Below, piece after piece: positions 51,388-60,035 of a DNA stretch of 64,000 nt (positions within the stretch are counted from its first letter, which is position 1; the number at the start of each line of letters is the position of its first letter). Under the pieces are notes generated by a model that was not told where the DNA came from, searched no databases, and saw only the letters and a program-made list of their open reading frames with translations. The position numbers and the translations under genes are program-made. Source of the DNA: Glycomyces luteolus (lineage in GTDB: Bacteria > Actinomycetota > Actinomycetes > Mycobacteriales > Micromonosporaceae); contig NZ_JAPZVP010000011.1 in assembly GCF_027622875.1 (NCBI RefSeq), forward strand, positions 124,001 to 188,000, in the 5' to 3' direction.

Positions 51388-51471
51388 GCGTCTCCTCCGA
51401 AGTCCGGTGCCCTGTGCACCTGATTGTCTCTTGCCGCGCGCTTTGATGCTCAGTCTGGCTCGCGCTGTCGA

Positions 51472-51485
51472 GTTTATCGAAAACA
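51472..51485. promoter_or_regulatory. Second, degenerate LacI-type operator
   Basis: GTTTATCGAAAACA matches the perfect operator in 11 of 14 positions. Its centre is 31 bp (about three helical turns) from the perfect site at 51503-51516. The spacing would suit cooperative binding or control of both divergent promoters. Confidence 0.5.
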
Positions 51486-51502
51486 TCTTGGTAAACTCAT
51501 CT

Positions 51503-51516
51503 TGTTTTCGAAAACA
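51503..51516. promoter_or_regulatory. Perfect LacI-type operator at the divergent lacI/importer promoter
   Basis: TGTTTTCGAAAACA is a perfect 14-bp palindrome with the central CG typical of LacI-family operators. It lies 57 bp before the permease start at 51573 and 116 bp before the lacI start. Confidence 0.8.
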
Positions 51517-51572
51517 TTCTGCGTTAGCGTACACACCTGTCCCACCCGCAACAGCAACGGAGCGAACTCGCG

Positions 51573-52460
51573 ATGCCCCCTCACGCCTTCCGACCACCCC
51601 GCCGCGACTGGCGCGGATGGCAGTTCACCGGACCCTTCGCGGCGGTCTTCGTGTTCGTGTTCATCGCCCCGCTCGCCTACGCGCTGTGGCTGAGCCTCTT
51701 CCAGAACCGGCTGGTCGGCGGCAACGCGTTCGTGGGCCTCGAGAACTACCAGACCGCGCTCACCGACCCCCAGCTCTGGGACGGCTTCCTCCGCGTCCTG
51801 GTCTTCCTGCTCGTCCAAGTCCCCGTGATGCTCGTCCTCGCGCTCATCGCGGCCCTCGCGATCGACAGCGCCCGGCTCTACGCCACCGGGCTCTTCCGCC
51901 TGGTGATCTTCCTGCCCTACGCCGTCCCCGCCGTCGTCGCAGTCCTGATGTGGGGCTTCATCTACGGCGACCACTTCGGACTCGCCGCCGACGTCAACGA
52001 GCTCCTCGGCACCGACCTGCGGCCCTTCGCGCCCTCATGGGTCCTCGCCTCCCTCGGCAACATCGTCACCTGGGAGTACGTCGGCTACAACATGCTCATC
52101 TTCTACTCGGCGCTGAAGACCATCCCGTACGAGCTGTACGAGGCCGCCGAGATCGACGGCGCCCGCGGCCTCCAGGTCGTCAAGGCGATCAAACTGCCCG
52201 CCGTGCGCGGCGCGGTCGTCATCGCCACCATCTTCTCGATCATCGGCAGCTTCCAGCTCTTCAACGAGCCGAACGTCCTCAAGCCCTTGGCCAACAACGT
52301 CATCAACAGCTACTTCACGCCCAACATGTACGCCTACAACCTCAGCTTCGCGGGCCAGCAGTACAACTACTCCGCCACGATCGCCATCGTCATGGGCGTC
52401 ATCACCGCCGTGATCGCCTACGTGGTCCAGTTGCGCGGCACCCGCAGGGAGGACCGCTGA
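51573..52460 (+). CDS. Sugar ABC transporter permease (MalF-like, first subunit)
   Basis: A 295-residue permease starting at ATG 51573 with no strong ribosome box. Six helices are predicted. Family marks are FIAPLAYALWLSLFQNRL, NYQTALTDPQLWDGFLRVLVF and the EAA loop YEAAEIDGARGLQVVKAIKLPAVR. It overlaps the second permease by one base (TGATG). It is expected to import arabino-oligosaccharides released by the secreted enzyme under the same LacI control. No ATPase is encoded in the operon. Confidence 0.92.
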   Translation: MPPHAFRPPRRDWRGWQFTGPFAAVFVFVFIAPLAYALWLSLFQNRLVGGNAFVGLENYQTALTDPQLWDGFLRVLVFLLVQVPVMLVLALIAALAIDSARLYATGLFRLVIFLPYAVPAVVAVLMWGFIYGDHFGLAADVNELLGTDLRPFAPSWVLASLGNIVTWEYVGYNMLIFYSALKTIPYELYEAAEIDGARGLQVVKAIKLPAVRGAVVIATIFSIIGSFQLFNEPNVLKPLANNVINSYFTPNMYAYNLSFAGQQYNYSATIAIVMGVITAVIAYVVQLRGTRREDR

Positions 52461-53362
52461 TGTCCACCGCCCACCGCACGATCCACCCCCGCGCGCGCCG
52501 CCCGCGCCACTCGATCACCCGCCCGCGCAAGTCGCTCGCCCTCACGGTCCTGATGGGACTCTTCCTGGCCTACGCGCTCGTGCCGCTCGCCTGGCTCTTC
52601 ATCAACGCCTCGAAGACCCAAGCGGACCTCTTCAGCGGCTTCGGCCTCGCCTTCGGCGACTCGTTCGCCCTGTGGGACAACATCGCCCGCACCTTCACCT
52701 ACGACGACGGCATCTTCCTGCGCTGGCTCGGCAACACCCTCCTGTACGTGGTCGCCGGGGCCGGAGGCGCGACCCTCCTCGCGACCCTCGCCGGATACGG
52801 CCTCGCCAAGTACGCCTTCCCCGGCCGCAAGGCGTACTTCGCCGTCATCCTCGGCGCCATCGCGGTGCCCGGGACCGCCCTCGCCGTGCCCACGTTCCTC
52901 CTCTTCAGCGAACTGGAACTCACCAACACCCCGTGGGCGATCATCGTCCCGTCGCTCATCAGCCCCTTCGGGCTCTACCTGATCTGGGTCTACACCCTCG
53001 AATCGGTGCCGAAGGAACTCCTGGAGGCCGCGCGCATCGACGGCGCCGGCGAGATGCGCATCTTCTGCACCATCTCCGCGAAGCTCCTCGCCCCCGGGAT
53101 CGTCACCGTGGCCCTCTTCGCGGTCGTCGCCACCTGGAACAACTACTTCCTGCCGCTCATCATGCTCAGCGACCCGAACTGGTACCCGCTCACCGTCGGC
53201 CTCAACCAGTGGAGCGAGCAGGCCTCCGGCGTCGCCGCCGAACCGATCTTCAACCTCGTCCTGACCGGATCGCTCATCACGATCGTCCCGATCGTCGCGG
53301 TCTTCATCCTCCTGCAGCGCTTCTGGCAGTCCGGCCTCAGCGCCGGAAGCGTCAAGGGCTGA
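52460..53362 (+). CDS. Sugar ABC transporter permease (MalG-like, second subunit)
   Basis: A 300-residue permease from ATG 52460. A basic N-terminal stretch (HPRARRPRHSITRPRK) precedes TM1. The EAA loop is LEAARIDGAGEMRIFCTISAKLLAPG, and the protein ends FWQSGLSAGSVKG. The segment NWYPLTVGLNQWSEQASG is typical of the MalG-like partner. Translation is coupled to the first permease through the TGATG overlap. Confidence 0.93.
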   Translation: MSTAHRTIHPRARRPRHSITRPRKSLALTVLMGLFLAYALVPLAWLFINASKTQADLFSGFGLAFGDSFALWDNIARTFTYDDGIFLRWLGNTLLYVVAGAGGATLLATLAGYGLAKYAFPGRKAYFAVILGAIAVPGTALAVPTFLLFSELELTNTPWAIIVPSLISPFGLYLIWVYTLESVPKELLEAARIDGAGEMRIFCTISAKLLAPGIVTVALFAVVATWNNYFLPLIMLSDPNWYPLTVGLNQWSEQASGVAAEPIFNLVLTGSLITIVPIVAVFILLQRFWQSGLSAGSVKG

Positions 53363-53437
53363 CCGGACCCCTCCGGCCCGCTCGAACCACCAGGGAGTGT
53401 CCGCGCCCCCGCACAACGAAGTGAAGGAACCCGAACC

Positions 53438-54763
53438 ATGTCCACCATGAAGCGCCGCACCGTCATCGGCACCGTCCCCGCAGTCCTCGCCGCAGGCACC
53501 CTCGCCGCCTGCGGCGACGACACCGAGGCGGCCGCCACCGGCAAGCCCGAAGACCTCGACGCCGCCCTCGAAAAAGGCGGCAAGCTCACCTACTGGACCT
53601 GGACGCCCTCCGGGGAAGCCCAGGCCGCCGCCTTCACCGCCCAGTACCCGAACGTCGAGGTCGAAGTCGTCAACGCCGGCACCGCCACCGACGAGTACAC
53701 CGCCCTTCAGAACGCCGTCGCCGCCGGATCGGGCGCGCCCGACGTCGCCCAGATCGAGTACTACGCGCTCCAGCAGTTCGTGCTCTCCGAATCCCTCGTG
53801 GACCTCACCCAGTACGGCTTCACCGACCTCGAATCCCAGTACACCGCCTCGACCTGGGCCGCCGTCAACCTCGGCGGCGTCTTCGGCCTCCCGCAGGACT
53901 CCGGGCCCATGGTCATGCTCTACAACCAGGCCGTCTTCGACGAGTTCGGCCTCACCGTCCCGGCCACCTGGGACGAGTACGTCGCCGCCGCGGAAGCACT
54001 CCACACCGCCGACCCGAACCGGTTCCTCACCAACGACGCCGGCGACCCCGGCTTCGCCCAGCCGCTCATCTGGCAGGCCGGCGGCCGCCCCTACAACGTG
54101 GACGGCACGAGCGTCACCATCGACCTCCAGGACGAAGGCACCCGCCGCTGGGCCGACACGTGGAACCGGATGCTCCAGCCCGGCCTCCTCGCCCCGATCC
54201 CCACCTGGAGCGACGACTGGTGGAAGGCCCTCTCGGGCGGCACCGTCGCCAGCCTCATCATCGGCTCCTGGATGCCCGGCATCCTCGAAGGCTCCGTGCC
54301 CGAAGGCGCCGGGAACTGGCGCGTCGCACCCGTGCCCAGCTACGACGGCAGCCCCGTCACCGCCGAGAACGGCGGCAGCGCCCAATCGGTCCTCAAGCAG
54401 TCCGCGAACCCGGCCCTCGCCGCCGCCTTCCTGCGCTGGCTCAACAGCTCCCCCGAGAGCATCGCCGTGTTCCTCGAGAACGGCGGCTTCCCCTCCACCG
54501 CAGCGGAACTCGCCTCAGCGGAGTTCATCGGCAAGGCACCGGACTACTTCGGCGGCCAGAAGATCAACGAGGTCTGCGTCGCCGCCTCCTCGAACGTCGC
54601 CACCGGCTTCCAGTACCTGCCGTTCCAGGTGTACGCCAACAGCGTCTTCCCCGACACCGTCGGCACCGCCTACACCGAGCAGGGCGACCTCAACGCCGGG
54701 CTCCAGGCCTGGCAGGAATCGCTCGAGAGCTACGGCGAAGCCCAAGGCTTCCAGGTGAACTGA
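53438..54763 (+). CDS. Sugar ABC transporter substrate-binding lipoprotein
   Basis: A 441-residue family-1 extracellular binding protein from ATG 53438 with GAAGGAA. The signal peptide carries RR early and the lipobox LAACG (Cys 25). The mature part shows LTYWTWTPSGEAQAAAF, SGAPDVAQIEYYALQQF and TWDEYVAAAEALHTADP, all typical of oligosaccharide binders. It is the third gene of the LacI-controlled importer operon. The gap from the permease is 75 bp. Confidence 0.93.
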   Translation: MSTMKRRTVIGTVPAVLAAGTLAACGDDTEAAATGKPEDLDAALEKGGKLTYWTWTPSGEAQAAAFTAQYPNVEVEVVNAGTATDEYTALQNAVAAGSGAPDVAQIEYYALQQFVLSESLVDLTQYGFTDLESQYTASTWAAVNLGGVFGLPQDSGPMVMLYNQAVFDEFGLTVPATWDEYVAAAEALHTADPNRFLTNDAGDPGFAQPLIWQAGGRPYNVDGTSVTIDLQDEGTRRWADTWNRMLQPGLLAPIPTWSDDWWKALSGGTVASLIIGSWMPGILEGSVPEGAGNWRVAPVPSYDGSPVTAENGGSAQSVLKQSANPALAAAFLRWLNSSPESIAVFLENGGFPSTAAELASAEFIGKAPDYFGGQKINEVCVAASSNVATGFQYLPFQVYANSVFPDTVGTAYTEQGDLNAGLQAWQESLESYGEAQGFQVN

Positions 54764-54787
54764 CCTTCACTCGGGCACCTGGACGGC

Positions 54788-54832
54788 GGCTGCGCGGCCG
54801 CGGCGATTCGTCTCGGCCGCGACCGCGCAGCC
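54788..54832. terminator. Bidirectional terminator
   Basis: Long hairpin arms GGCTGCGCGG...CCGCGCAGCC extend inward for 17 bp with one mismatch. It lies between the convergent binding-protein and MFS genes. Confidence 0.7.
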
Positions 54833-54854
54833 CTCCAGCCGCACCAAGGCGCCT

Positions 54855-56072
54855 TCAGGCGAGCGACGGCTCCCGCTCCGGCTCGCGCACACCCCGCCAC
54901 ATGGCGAGGAACGCCACGAGACCCACGGCGGCGCACATGATCCAGACGAACGCGTGCTCAACCTGGAACAGGTAGGTGCCCACTGTCGGACCGAGCGCGT
55001 AACCGCCGATCTGGGCCGTCGTGATCGCCCCGATGTACCGGCTCCGGTGCCGGTCGCTCGGCGCAGCCAGCGCCGGATACGCCACCACCGAAGGCGCGGA
55101 GATGATCTCGCCGAACGTCCACACCAGCACCCCCGCGAAGAACACCCAGATCCCCGCGGGCAGACCGAACAGCGCCAGGCCCGCCCCGATGAAGAGGCTG
55201 CCGAACGCGATCGTGGTCCGCATCGGCAGCCGCTGCGTGTACCGCGTCACCGGCAGCTCGAACGCGATCACGATGGCGCCGTTGAGGGTCACGATCGTCC
55301 CGTACAGCCACGCCGGATGGCCCTCGCTCAGGATCTGCAGCGGCAGCACCGCCTGGTACTGCGACTCGATGAACCCGGTCAGGAACATCGCGACGATCAC
55401 CAGCGTGTACTTCGCATCCTTGAAGACGTCCCTGTAGCCCACCGCCGCGGTCGACTCGGACGGCTCCCCGTCGCGCACGTCCGGCAGCAGGAACAGCGCG
55501 ATCAGACCGAACGCGAGGTGCGTCAACGCGTTCACCACGAACATCAGCGCGAACGAATGCGTCAGCAGCCACACCCCGAGCATCGGCCCGAGCGCCGCCC
55601 CGACGTTCAGGCCCAGGCGCGCCGCCGCCGAGACCATCACCAAGCGCTTCGGCGGCGTCAGCGCGGCCATCATCGCCGCGGCGGCGGGCCGGTACATCTG
55701 CCCGAACAGGCCCGCCGCGAACGCCAGCGCCACGAGCACCCGGTAGTCCGCCGCGAAGGCCACACCGAGGACCGCGCTTCCGGAGAGGAGCATCGAGCCG
55801 ACGATCACCTGCCTCGCGCCCCACCAGGCCGTCACGGTGCCCGACGCGAAGCTGCCGACGATCGAGCCGATGCCGAACACGGTGAGCGCGAGGCCCGCGC
55901 TGGCGGGGGAGCGGCCGAGGTCGGTGAGGTAGAGGGTGAGGAAGACCGCGATGAAGGTGCCGGTGCGGCTGAGCGCGATTCCGACGAGCAGGGTGATGAC
56001 GGAGGGCGGCAGGTGCCGCAGGGTGGACCAGACGCCGTCGGCTTCAGGATCCGGCTGCTCGGTGCGGCTCAT
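54855..56072 (-). CDS. MFS transporter, probable product exporter of the carbamoyl/N-oxygenase cluster
   Basis: A 405-residue major facilitator with about 12 helices. The start ATG 56072 overlaps the preceding stop by 4 bp. The cytoplasmic loop 2-3 signature reads GSFASGTVTAWWGARQVIVG, and the central linker carries LLPDVRDGEPSESTAA. The C-terminal half repeats the fold (ELPVTRYTQRLPMRTTIAFG). It resembles drug or metabolite efflux proteins of the MdtH-like group. As last gene of the tight operon it probably exports the final product and may give self-resistance. Confidence 0.9.
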   Translation of the reverse strand: MSRTEQPDPEADGVWSTLRHLPPSVITLLVGIALSRTGTFIAVFLTLYLTDLGRSPASAGLALTVFGIGSIVGSFASGTVTAWWGARQVIVGSMLLSGSAVLGVAFAADYRVLVALAFAAGLFGQMYRPAAAAMMAALTPPKRLVMVSAAARLGLNVGAALGPMLGVWLLTHSFALMFVVNALTHLAFGLIALFLLPDVRDGEPSESTAAVGYRDVFKDAKYTLVIVAMFLTGFIESQYQAVLPLQILSEGHPAWLYGTIVTLNGAIVIAFELPVTRYTQRLPMRTTIAFGSLFIGAGLALFGLPAGIWVFFAGVLVWTFGEIISAPSVVAYPALAAPSDRHRSRYIGAITTAQIGGYALGPTVGTYLFQVEHAFVWIMCAAVGLVAFLAMWRGVREPEREPSLA

Positions 56073-57292
56073 GCGGCTCCCCGCAGCGGCGTGCACTCGA
56101 AGACGGTCTCGGCCTCGGCGCGGTCGAGGATCGTTTCGCACTCCCTTGCGGTGTCGCCCATGGCGATCAGGCAGCCGTAGCGGGCGATGTACCCGTCGGG
56201 GGGCATCAGGAGCTCGTCACCCGGGGCGGCGACGGTGACGGTCTCCAGTTCGCCCGGCCGCTCGGCCGGGAGGGCGATCTTGTCGACGACGGCGCTGCAC
56301 GGGGGGACGAGGAACCGGATGGCGGTGTGGCGGTCCCGCCGGCGGGTCAGGTCCGGTTTTTCACCGAGGGCGAGCCGGGTGCCCACGGTGCCGGAGTCGA
56401 TCCCGTTGGCCAACTGGCCGAGGTAGGGGATGAGGTCGCCGCCCAGGCGGCCGTTGATCTCCACGAGCACGGGGCCGCGGGGGGTCAGTTTGACCTCGGT
56501 GTGGGTGCTGCCGTGGCGCCAGCCGACCGCTTTGTGCGCGGCGGCGAGCATGGCGGTGAGCTCGCGGTCCCCGAGCAGCGGGTCGTCAGGATCGACGTGG
56601 TGCCCCATCTCCTCGAAGTACGGTTCGGGGCCGATGCGCTTGCGCGCCAGTGCGTACGGAAGGTATTCGCCGTCGATCACGGCGGCGTCGACGCTGATCT
56701 CGGGTCCGGTGAGGTACTGCTCCAGGAGTAGGGTGCCGTCGTTGGTCATTCCGGCCTGACGGGTGCCGCGAGCGGCCGCCATGGCCGCGGCCAGGTCCCC
56801 AAGCCGGTCCACTTTGATCACGCCCTGGCTCGCGCCGAGCGCGATGGGCTTGACCACCAGCGGGAATCCGATCGCGGCGGCCGCCGCGGTCCCGTCGTCG
56901 CCGGGGGCGAGGACGTGGAAGGCGGGCTGCGGGACACCGGCGATGGTGAGCAGCCGCCGGGTCGCGGACTTGTCCCGGACCGCGCGCACCGCTTCGGGGT
57001 CCGGGCCGGGCAGGCCGAGTTCGGCGGCCGCCGCCGAGGCGGCCTGGATAGCGGCCTCGTGCCAGCAGAACACGCCGAGGACGCGGTGCTCGGCGGCGAC
57101 GCGGCGCACCGCCTCCAGGGCCGCGTCCGGGTCGAACACGTCGCAGACGCTGTGCCCGGCTAGGTATTTCGCCTGCCAGGTCGGTTCGGCCGGGTCGAGG
57201 GCCCACAGCGGCGGGCCGTCCTCGGCGGCCGAGGCCAGCAGGTACTCGCGGAATTGCTCGTGCCCGGTCCCCATGATCAGCAGCAGGTCCAT
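56069..57292 (-). CDS. ATP-grasp enzyme 1 (carboxylate-amine/thiol ligase type)
   Basis: A 407-residue ATP-grasp protein. The N-terminal pre-grasp fold begins LLLIMGTGHEQF. The central part has RDKSATRRLLTIAGVPQPAFHVL, FPLVVKPIALGASQGVIKV (ATP-binding Lys) and LLLEQYLTGPEISVDAAVIDGEYL. The magnesium site is HTEVKLTPRGPVLVEINGRLGGD. Such enzymes join a carboxylate to an amine through an acyl phosphate. ATG 57292 is chosen for its GGAG box; ATG 57307 is in frame. It lies 20 bp after the N-oxygenase gene and overlaps the MFS gene. Confidence 0.9.
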   Translation of the reverse strand: MDLLLIMGTGHEQFREYLLASAAEDGPPLWALDPAEPTWQAKYLAGHSVCDVFDPDAALEAVRRVAAEHRVLGVFCWHEAAIQAASAAAAELGLPGPDPEAVRAVRDKSATRRLLTIAGVPQPAFHVLAPGDDGTAAAAAIGFPLVVKPIALGASQGVIKVDRLGDLAAAMAAARGTRQAGMTNDGTLLLEQYLTGPEISVDAAVIDGEYLPYALARKRIGPEPYFEEMGHHVDPDDPLLGDRELTAMLAAAHKAVGWRHGSTHTEVKLTPRGPVLVEINGRLGGDLIPYLGQLANGIDSGTVGTRLALGEKPDLTRRRDRHTAIRFLVPPCSAVVDKIALPAERPGELETVTVAAPGDELLMPPDGYIARYGCLIAMGDTARECETILDRAEAETVFECTPLRGAA

Positions 57293-57312
57293 CGGCGTCA
57301 GCTCCATTCTGG

Positions 57313-58260
57313 TCAGGGCAGGATCAGTCCTTGCTCGGTGAAGGCGTCCCGAGCGCCGGGCTGTTCGAGGACGCCCACCTCCTCGAACAGCCGCAGGGTC
57401 TTCGCCGCCGAGTGCCGGATGCCGCCCAGCACCTTCTCGCTCGAGAACGAGTCGGCGATGACGTCCTTGACCTGCGTCTCGCTCAGCCCGGTCGACAGCA
57501 GCGCGTCCCGGGCCGGGTCGGTGGCCGGGCGCAGCGACCGCAAGACCAGCGGCGGCAGGTAGTGGGCCACGCGCTGCCGCAGCGGCGGCTCGAGCTGGCT
57601 CCACAGGTGCTTGAAGAAGGCGCTGAAGAACGCGTGGTGGCGGCCCTCGTCGATCGCGTGCTCGCGCACGGTCTCGCGCATGATCGTCACGACGCTCTCG
57701 TCGGGCGGGATGTCCGAGAGGATCGAGGTCACCAGGGTCTCGAACACCACCACCTGCAGCAGTTCGACGAGCCTGCGGTGCTGCGGGAACTCCTCGCCGA
57801 CGGCGTCGAGGCCGGCGATGAACGGCCCGAAGTCGTAGTCCAGCGCGGGAATCCCCGAGCGGTTCACCAGCTGGTGCTGGACGTCGAGGCTGTACAGCGA
57901 GTGGTAGCCCTCGTCGACGACGATCTTGTACGCGTCCATGCGGGTCGCCTCGTGGAGGTGCAGGCCGCTGGAGCCGTCCGCGATCTTCTGCGACGCGCGG
58001 ACGACCACGGCGACCTCGAAGTGCATGGTGAAGCGCAGCCACTGGTAGGCGTGCTGCGCGACCAGGTACCGCCGCAGCACCGGGTCGTCCTGGTCCACGA
58101 GCGGGTGGCCGAGGTGCGGCACCAGGTGCTCGGGGAAGAACGCCTTGTGGATGTCGTCCTCGGCGTCGATCATCTTGCGGTGCTCGGACCGGACCCCGGC
58201 GCGTTCATACCAGTTGCGGAACGCCTCGATCCGCGGCATCGGCGCGTCGCCAGCGAACAC
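57313..58260 (-). CDS. AurF-like diiron N-oxygenase
   Basis: A 315-residue member of the p-aminobenzoate N-oxygenase (AurF/CmlI) family. Helices carrying diiron ligands include MHFEVAVVVRASQ, the ExxH in IVVDEGYHSLYSLDVQHQL, VVVFETLVTSIL and HAIDEGRHHAFFSAFF. GTG 58260 has GGGAG five bases upstream. Characterised members oxidise arylamines stepwise to hydroxylamine, nitroso and nitro groups (AurF on PABA, CmlI in chloramphenicol). It lies 2 bp after a carbamoyltransferase gene, and a chorismate-binding gene stands nearby. An aryl or other amine substrate derived from chorismate is the likely target. Confidence 0.88.
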   Translation of the reverse strand: MFAGDAPMPRIEAFRNWYERAGVRSEHRKMIDAEDDIHKAFFPEHLVPHLGHPLVDQDDPVLRRYLVAQHAYQWLRFTMHFEVAVVVRASQKIADGSSGLHLHEATRMDAYKIVVDEGYHSLYSLDVQHQLVNRSGIPALDYDFGPFIAGLDAVGEEFPQHRRLVELLQVVVFETLVTSILSDIPPDESVVTIMRETVREHAIDEGRHHAFFSAFFKHLWSQLEPPLRQRVAHYLPPLVLRSLRPATDPARDALLSTGLSETQVKDVIADSFSSEKVLGGIRHSAAKTLRLFEEVGVLEQPGARDAFTEQGLILP

Positions 58261-58262
58261 GG

Positions 58263-59999
58263 CTACTCCCGGGTCCTCGCGGGGTGGTCGGCGGGCAGCT
58301 CCCGGCCGGGCTTGCCCACCAGGTACCCCTCGATGTAGAGGTGGTCGATCTCGGTGCGGGCGAAGGTCCGCAGCGCGTCCTCGGGGGTCTCCACGATCGG
58401 CTCGCCGTTGTCGTTGAAGGAGGTGTTGAGGACGATCGGCACGCCGGTGAGCTCCGCGACCCGCGAGATCAGCTCGTGGTACTCGGGGTCGCGGGCGGCG
58501 GCGACGGTCTGGACGCGAGCCGTGCCGTCCACATGGGTGATCGCGGGCAGCCCCTCGCGGCGGTCCTCGCGGACCGAGGGGACCAGCAGCATGAACGGGC
58601 TCTCGCCGCGGAAGTCGAACCAGTCCTCGACCGCCTCGGCCAGTACCGAAGGCGCGTAAGGGCGGAAGGGCTCCCGGTGCTTGACCGTGTCGTTGAGGTA
58701 GTCGCGGACGCGGGGATGGCGCGGGTCGGCGAGGATCGACCGGTGTCCGAGCGCGCGCGGGCCCATCTCGGAGCCGCCGTTCACCCAGGCCACGATCCGG
58801 TGCTCGGCCAGGAGCGCGGCGACGTCCGCGATTGGGGCCCGCCGCCACTCCAGTTCACCTTCGTACGCTTGCAGCGCTTCGAGGACCCGTGCCTCCGAAT
58901 AGCGCTGTCCATATGCGGCGGTCGTCATCTGCCCGCGTCTTTCGGTGCCGCCCTCGAGGATCTGGTGCCAGCCGTAGAGCGCCGCGCCGATGGCGACGCC
59001 GGAGTCGCCCGCCGGGGCCGGAATGAAGACCTCGTCGAACGGGCCCTCGGCGAGGACGCGGTGGTTGGCGACGGAGTTGAGCATGACGCCGCCGCCGAGG
59101 CAGAGCCGGGTCTCGCCGGTGCGGCGGTGCGCCTCCGCGGCGAGGTGGAGCATCGCCTCCTCGAGCTCGTCCTGGACCTTGCGGGCCACGTCCTTGGCGA
59201 ACTTGCAGTCCCAGCGCCGTTCGGTGAGCGACTCGAACTCGGCGCCGTCGGAGGCGACGATGCCCTTCCAGATCTGCTCGAGCCCTTCCTGGGAGACGGT
59301 GATGTCGAAGCCGTCGAAGGTGAGCCACCGGCCCCAGTCCGGTCGCGGTTCGCCGTACGGCGCCAGGCCCATCGTCTTGCCGGCCTCGGGGTAGCCGCCG
59401 CATTCGAAGACGCCGAAGTCGGGCGTCCCGTACCTGGTGGTGAACCCGAGCTTGGCGGTGAAGAAGTCGTAGAACAGCCCGATGCTCATGTCGCTGTAAT
59501 CGACCGGGTACTCGGTGGACGCGACTCGGGCGAGCTCGATGCCGTCGCCCGTGAACAGGGTGTGCTTCTCGACCATCCCGTCCGTGCGGCTGCCCGCCTG
59601 GTCGACGATGAGAATCGCCGCGCTCTCGAACGGCGAGGTGTAGAACGCGGTCGCCGCGTGCGCCAGGTGATGCGAGGGGAACGGGAACGCCCGCACCTTG
59701 CTCTTGTCCTTGAGCGGCAGGTCGCGCAGGAGGCGCGGCACGGTCCGGTCGCCGAGGGGCCGGTTGCCCACGATGAGGTCGACCTCGTCGATGCCGATCC
59801 CGGCGGCGTCGAGGCAGTAGGCGATGGACTTGATCGGGATGATCTTCGTCAGCCGCTCGAAGTGGCCTTGGACGAGGAAGCCCTCGGAGTGCTTGATGCG
59901 GTCGAGCCGTTCCTCTTCGATCGCGGCGAGGACTTCGCCGTCCTTGACGATGGCGGCCGAGCGGTCGTGGCTGAGGTTGACGCCGAGGATGTAGGTCAT
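58263..59999 (-). CDS. Carbamoyltransferase 1 (NodU/CmcH/TobZ family)
   Basis: A 578-residue O-carbamoyltransferase. The N-terminal Kae1-like half begins MTYILGVNLSHDRSAAIV and has the metal site PSHHLAHAATAF and ILIVDQAGSRTD. The C-terminal YrdC-like half contains NGGSEMGPRALGHRSILADPR, DTVKHREPFRPYAPSVL, and VPIVLNTSFNDNGEPIVETPEDAL. The family makes carbamoyl-adenylate from carbamoyl phosphate and ATP, then carbamoylates a hydroxyl group. ATG 59999 is chosen for its GGAG box (an in-frame ATG lies at 60014). It is 36 bp downstream of a second, quite different copy. Confidence 0.93.
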   Translation of the reverse strand: MTYILGVNLSHDRSAAIVKDGEVLAAIEEERLDRIKHSEGFLVQGHFERLTKIIPIKSIAYCLDAAGIGIDEVDLIVGNRPLGDRTVPRLLRDLPLKDKSKVRAFPFPSHHLAHAATAFYTSPFESAAILIVDQAGSRTDGMVEKHTLFTGDGIELARVASTEYPVDYSDMSIGLFYDFFTAKLGFTTRYGTPDFGVFECGGYPEAGKTMGLAPYGEPRPDWGRWLTFDGFDITVSQEGLEQIWKGIVASDGAEFESLTERRWDCKFAKDVARKVQDELEEAMLHLAAEAHRRTGETRLCLGGGVMLNSVANHRVLAEGPFDEVFIPAPAGDSGVAIGAALYGWHQILEGGTERRGQMTTAAYGQRYSEARVLEALQAYEGELEWRRAPIADVAALLAEHRIVAWVNGGSEMGPRALGHRSILADPRHPRVRDYLNDTVKHREPFRPYAPSVLAEAVEDWFDFRGESPFMLLVPSVREDRREGLPAITHVDGTARVQTVAAARDPEYHELISRVAELTGVPIVLNTSFNDNGEPIVETPEDALRTFARTEIDHLYIEGYLVGKPGRELPADHPARTRE

Positions 60000-60035
60000 C
60001 GGAGCTCGCTCCATTCGGGTGCGGGAGTAGGGGTG

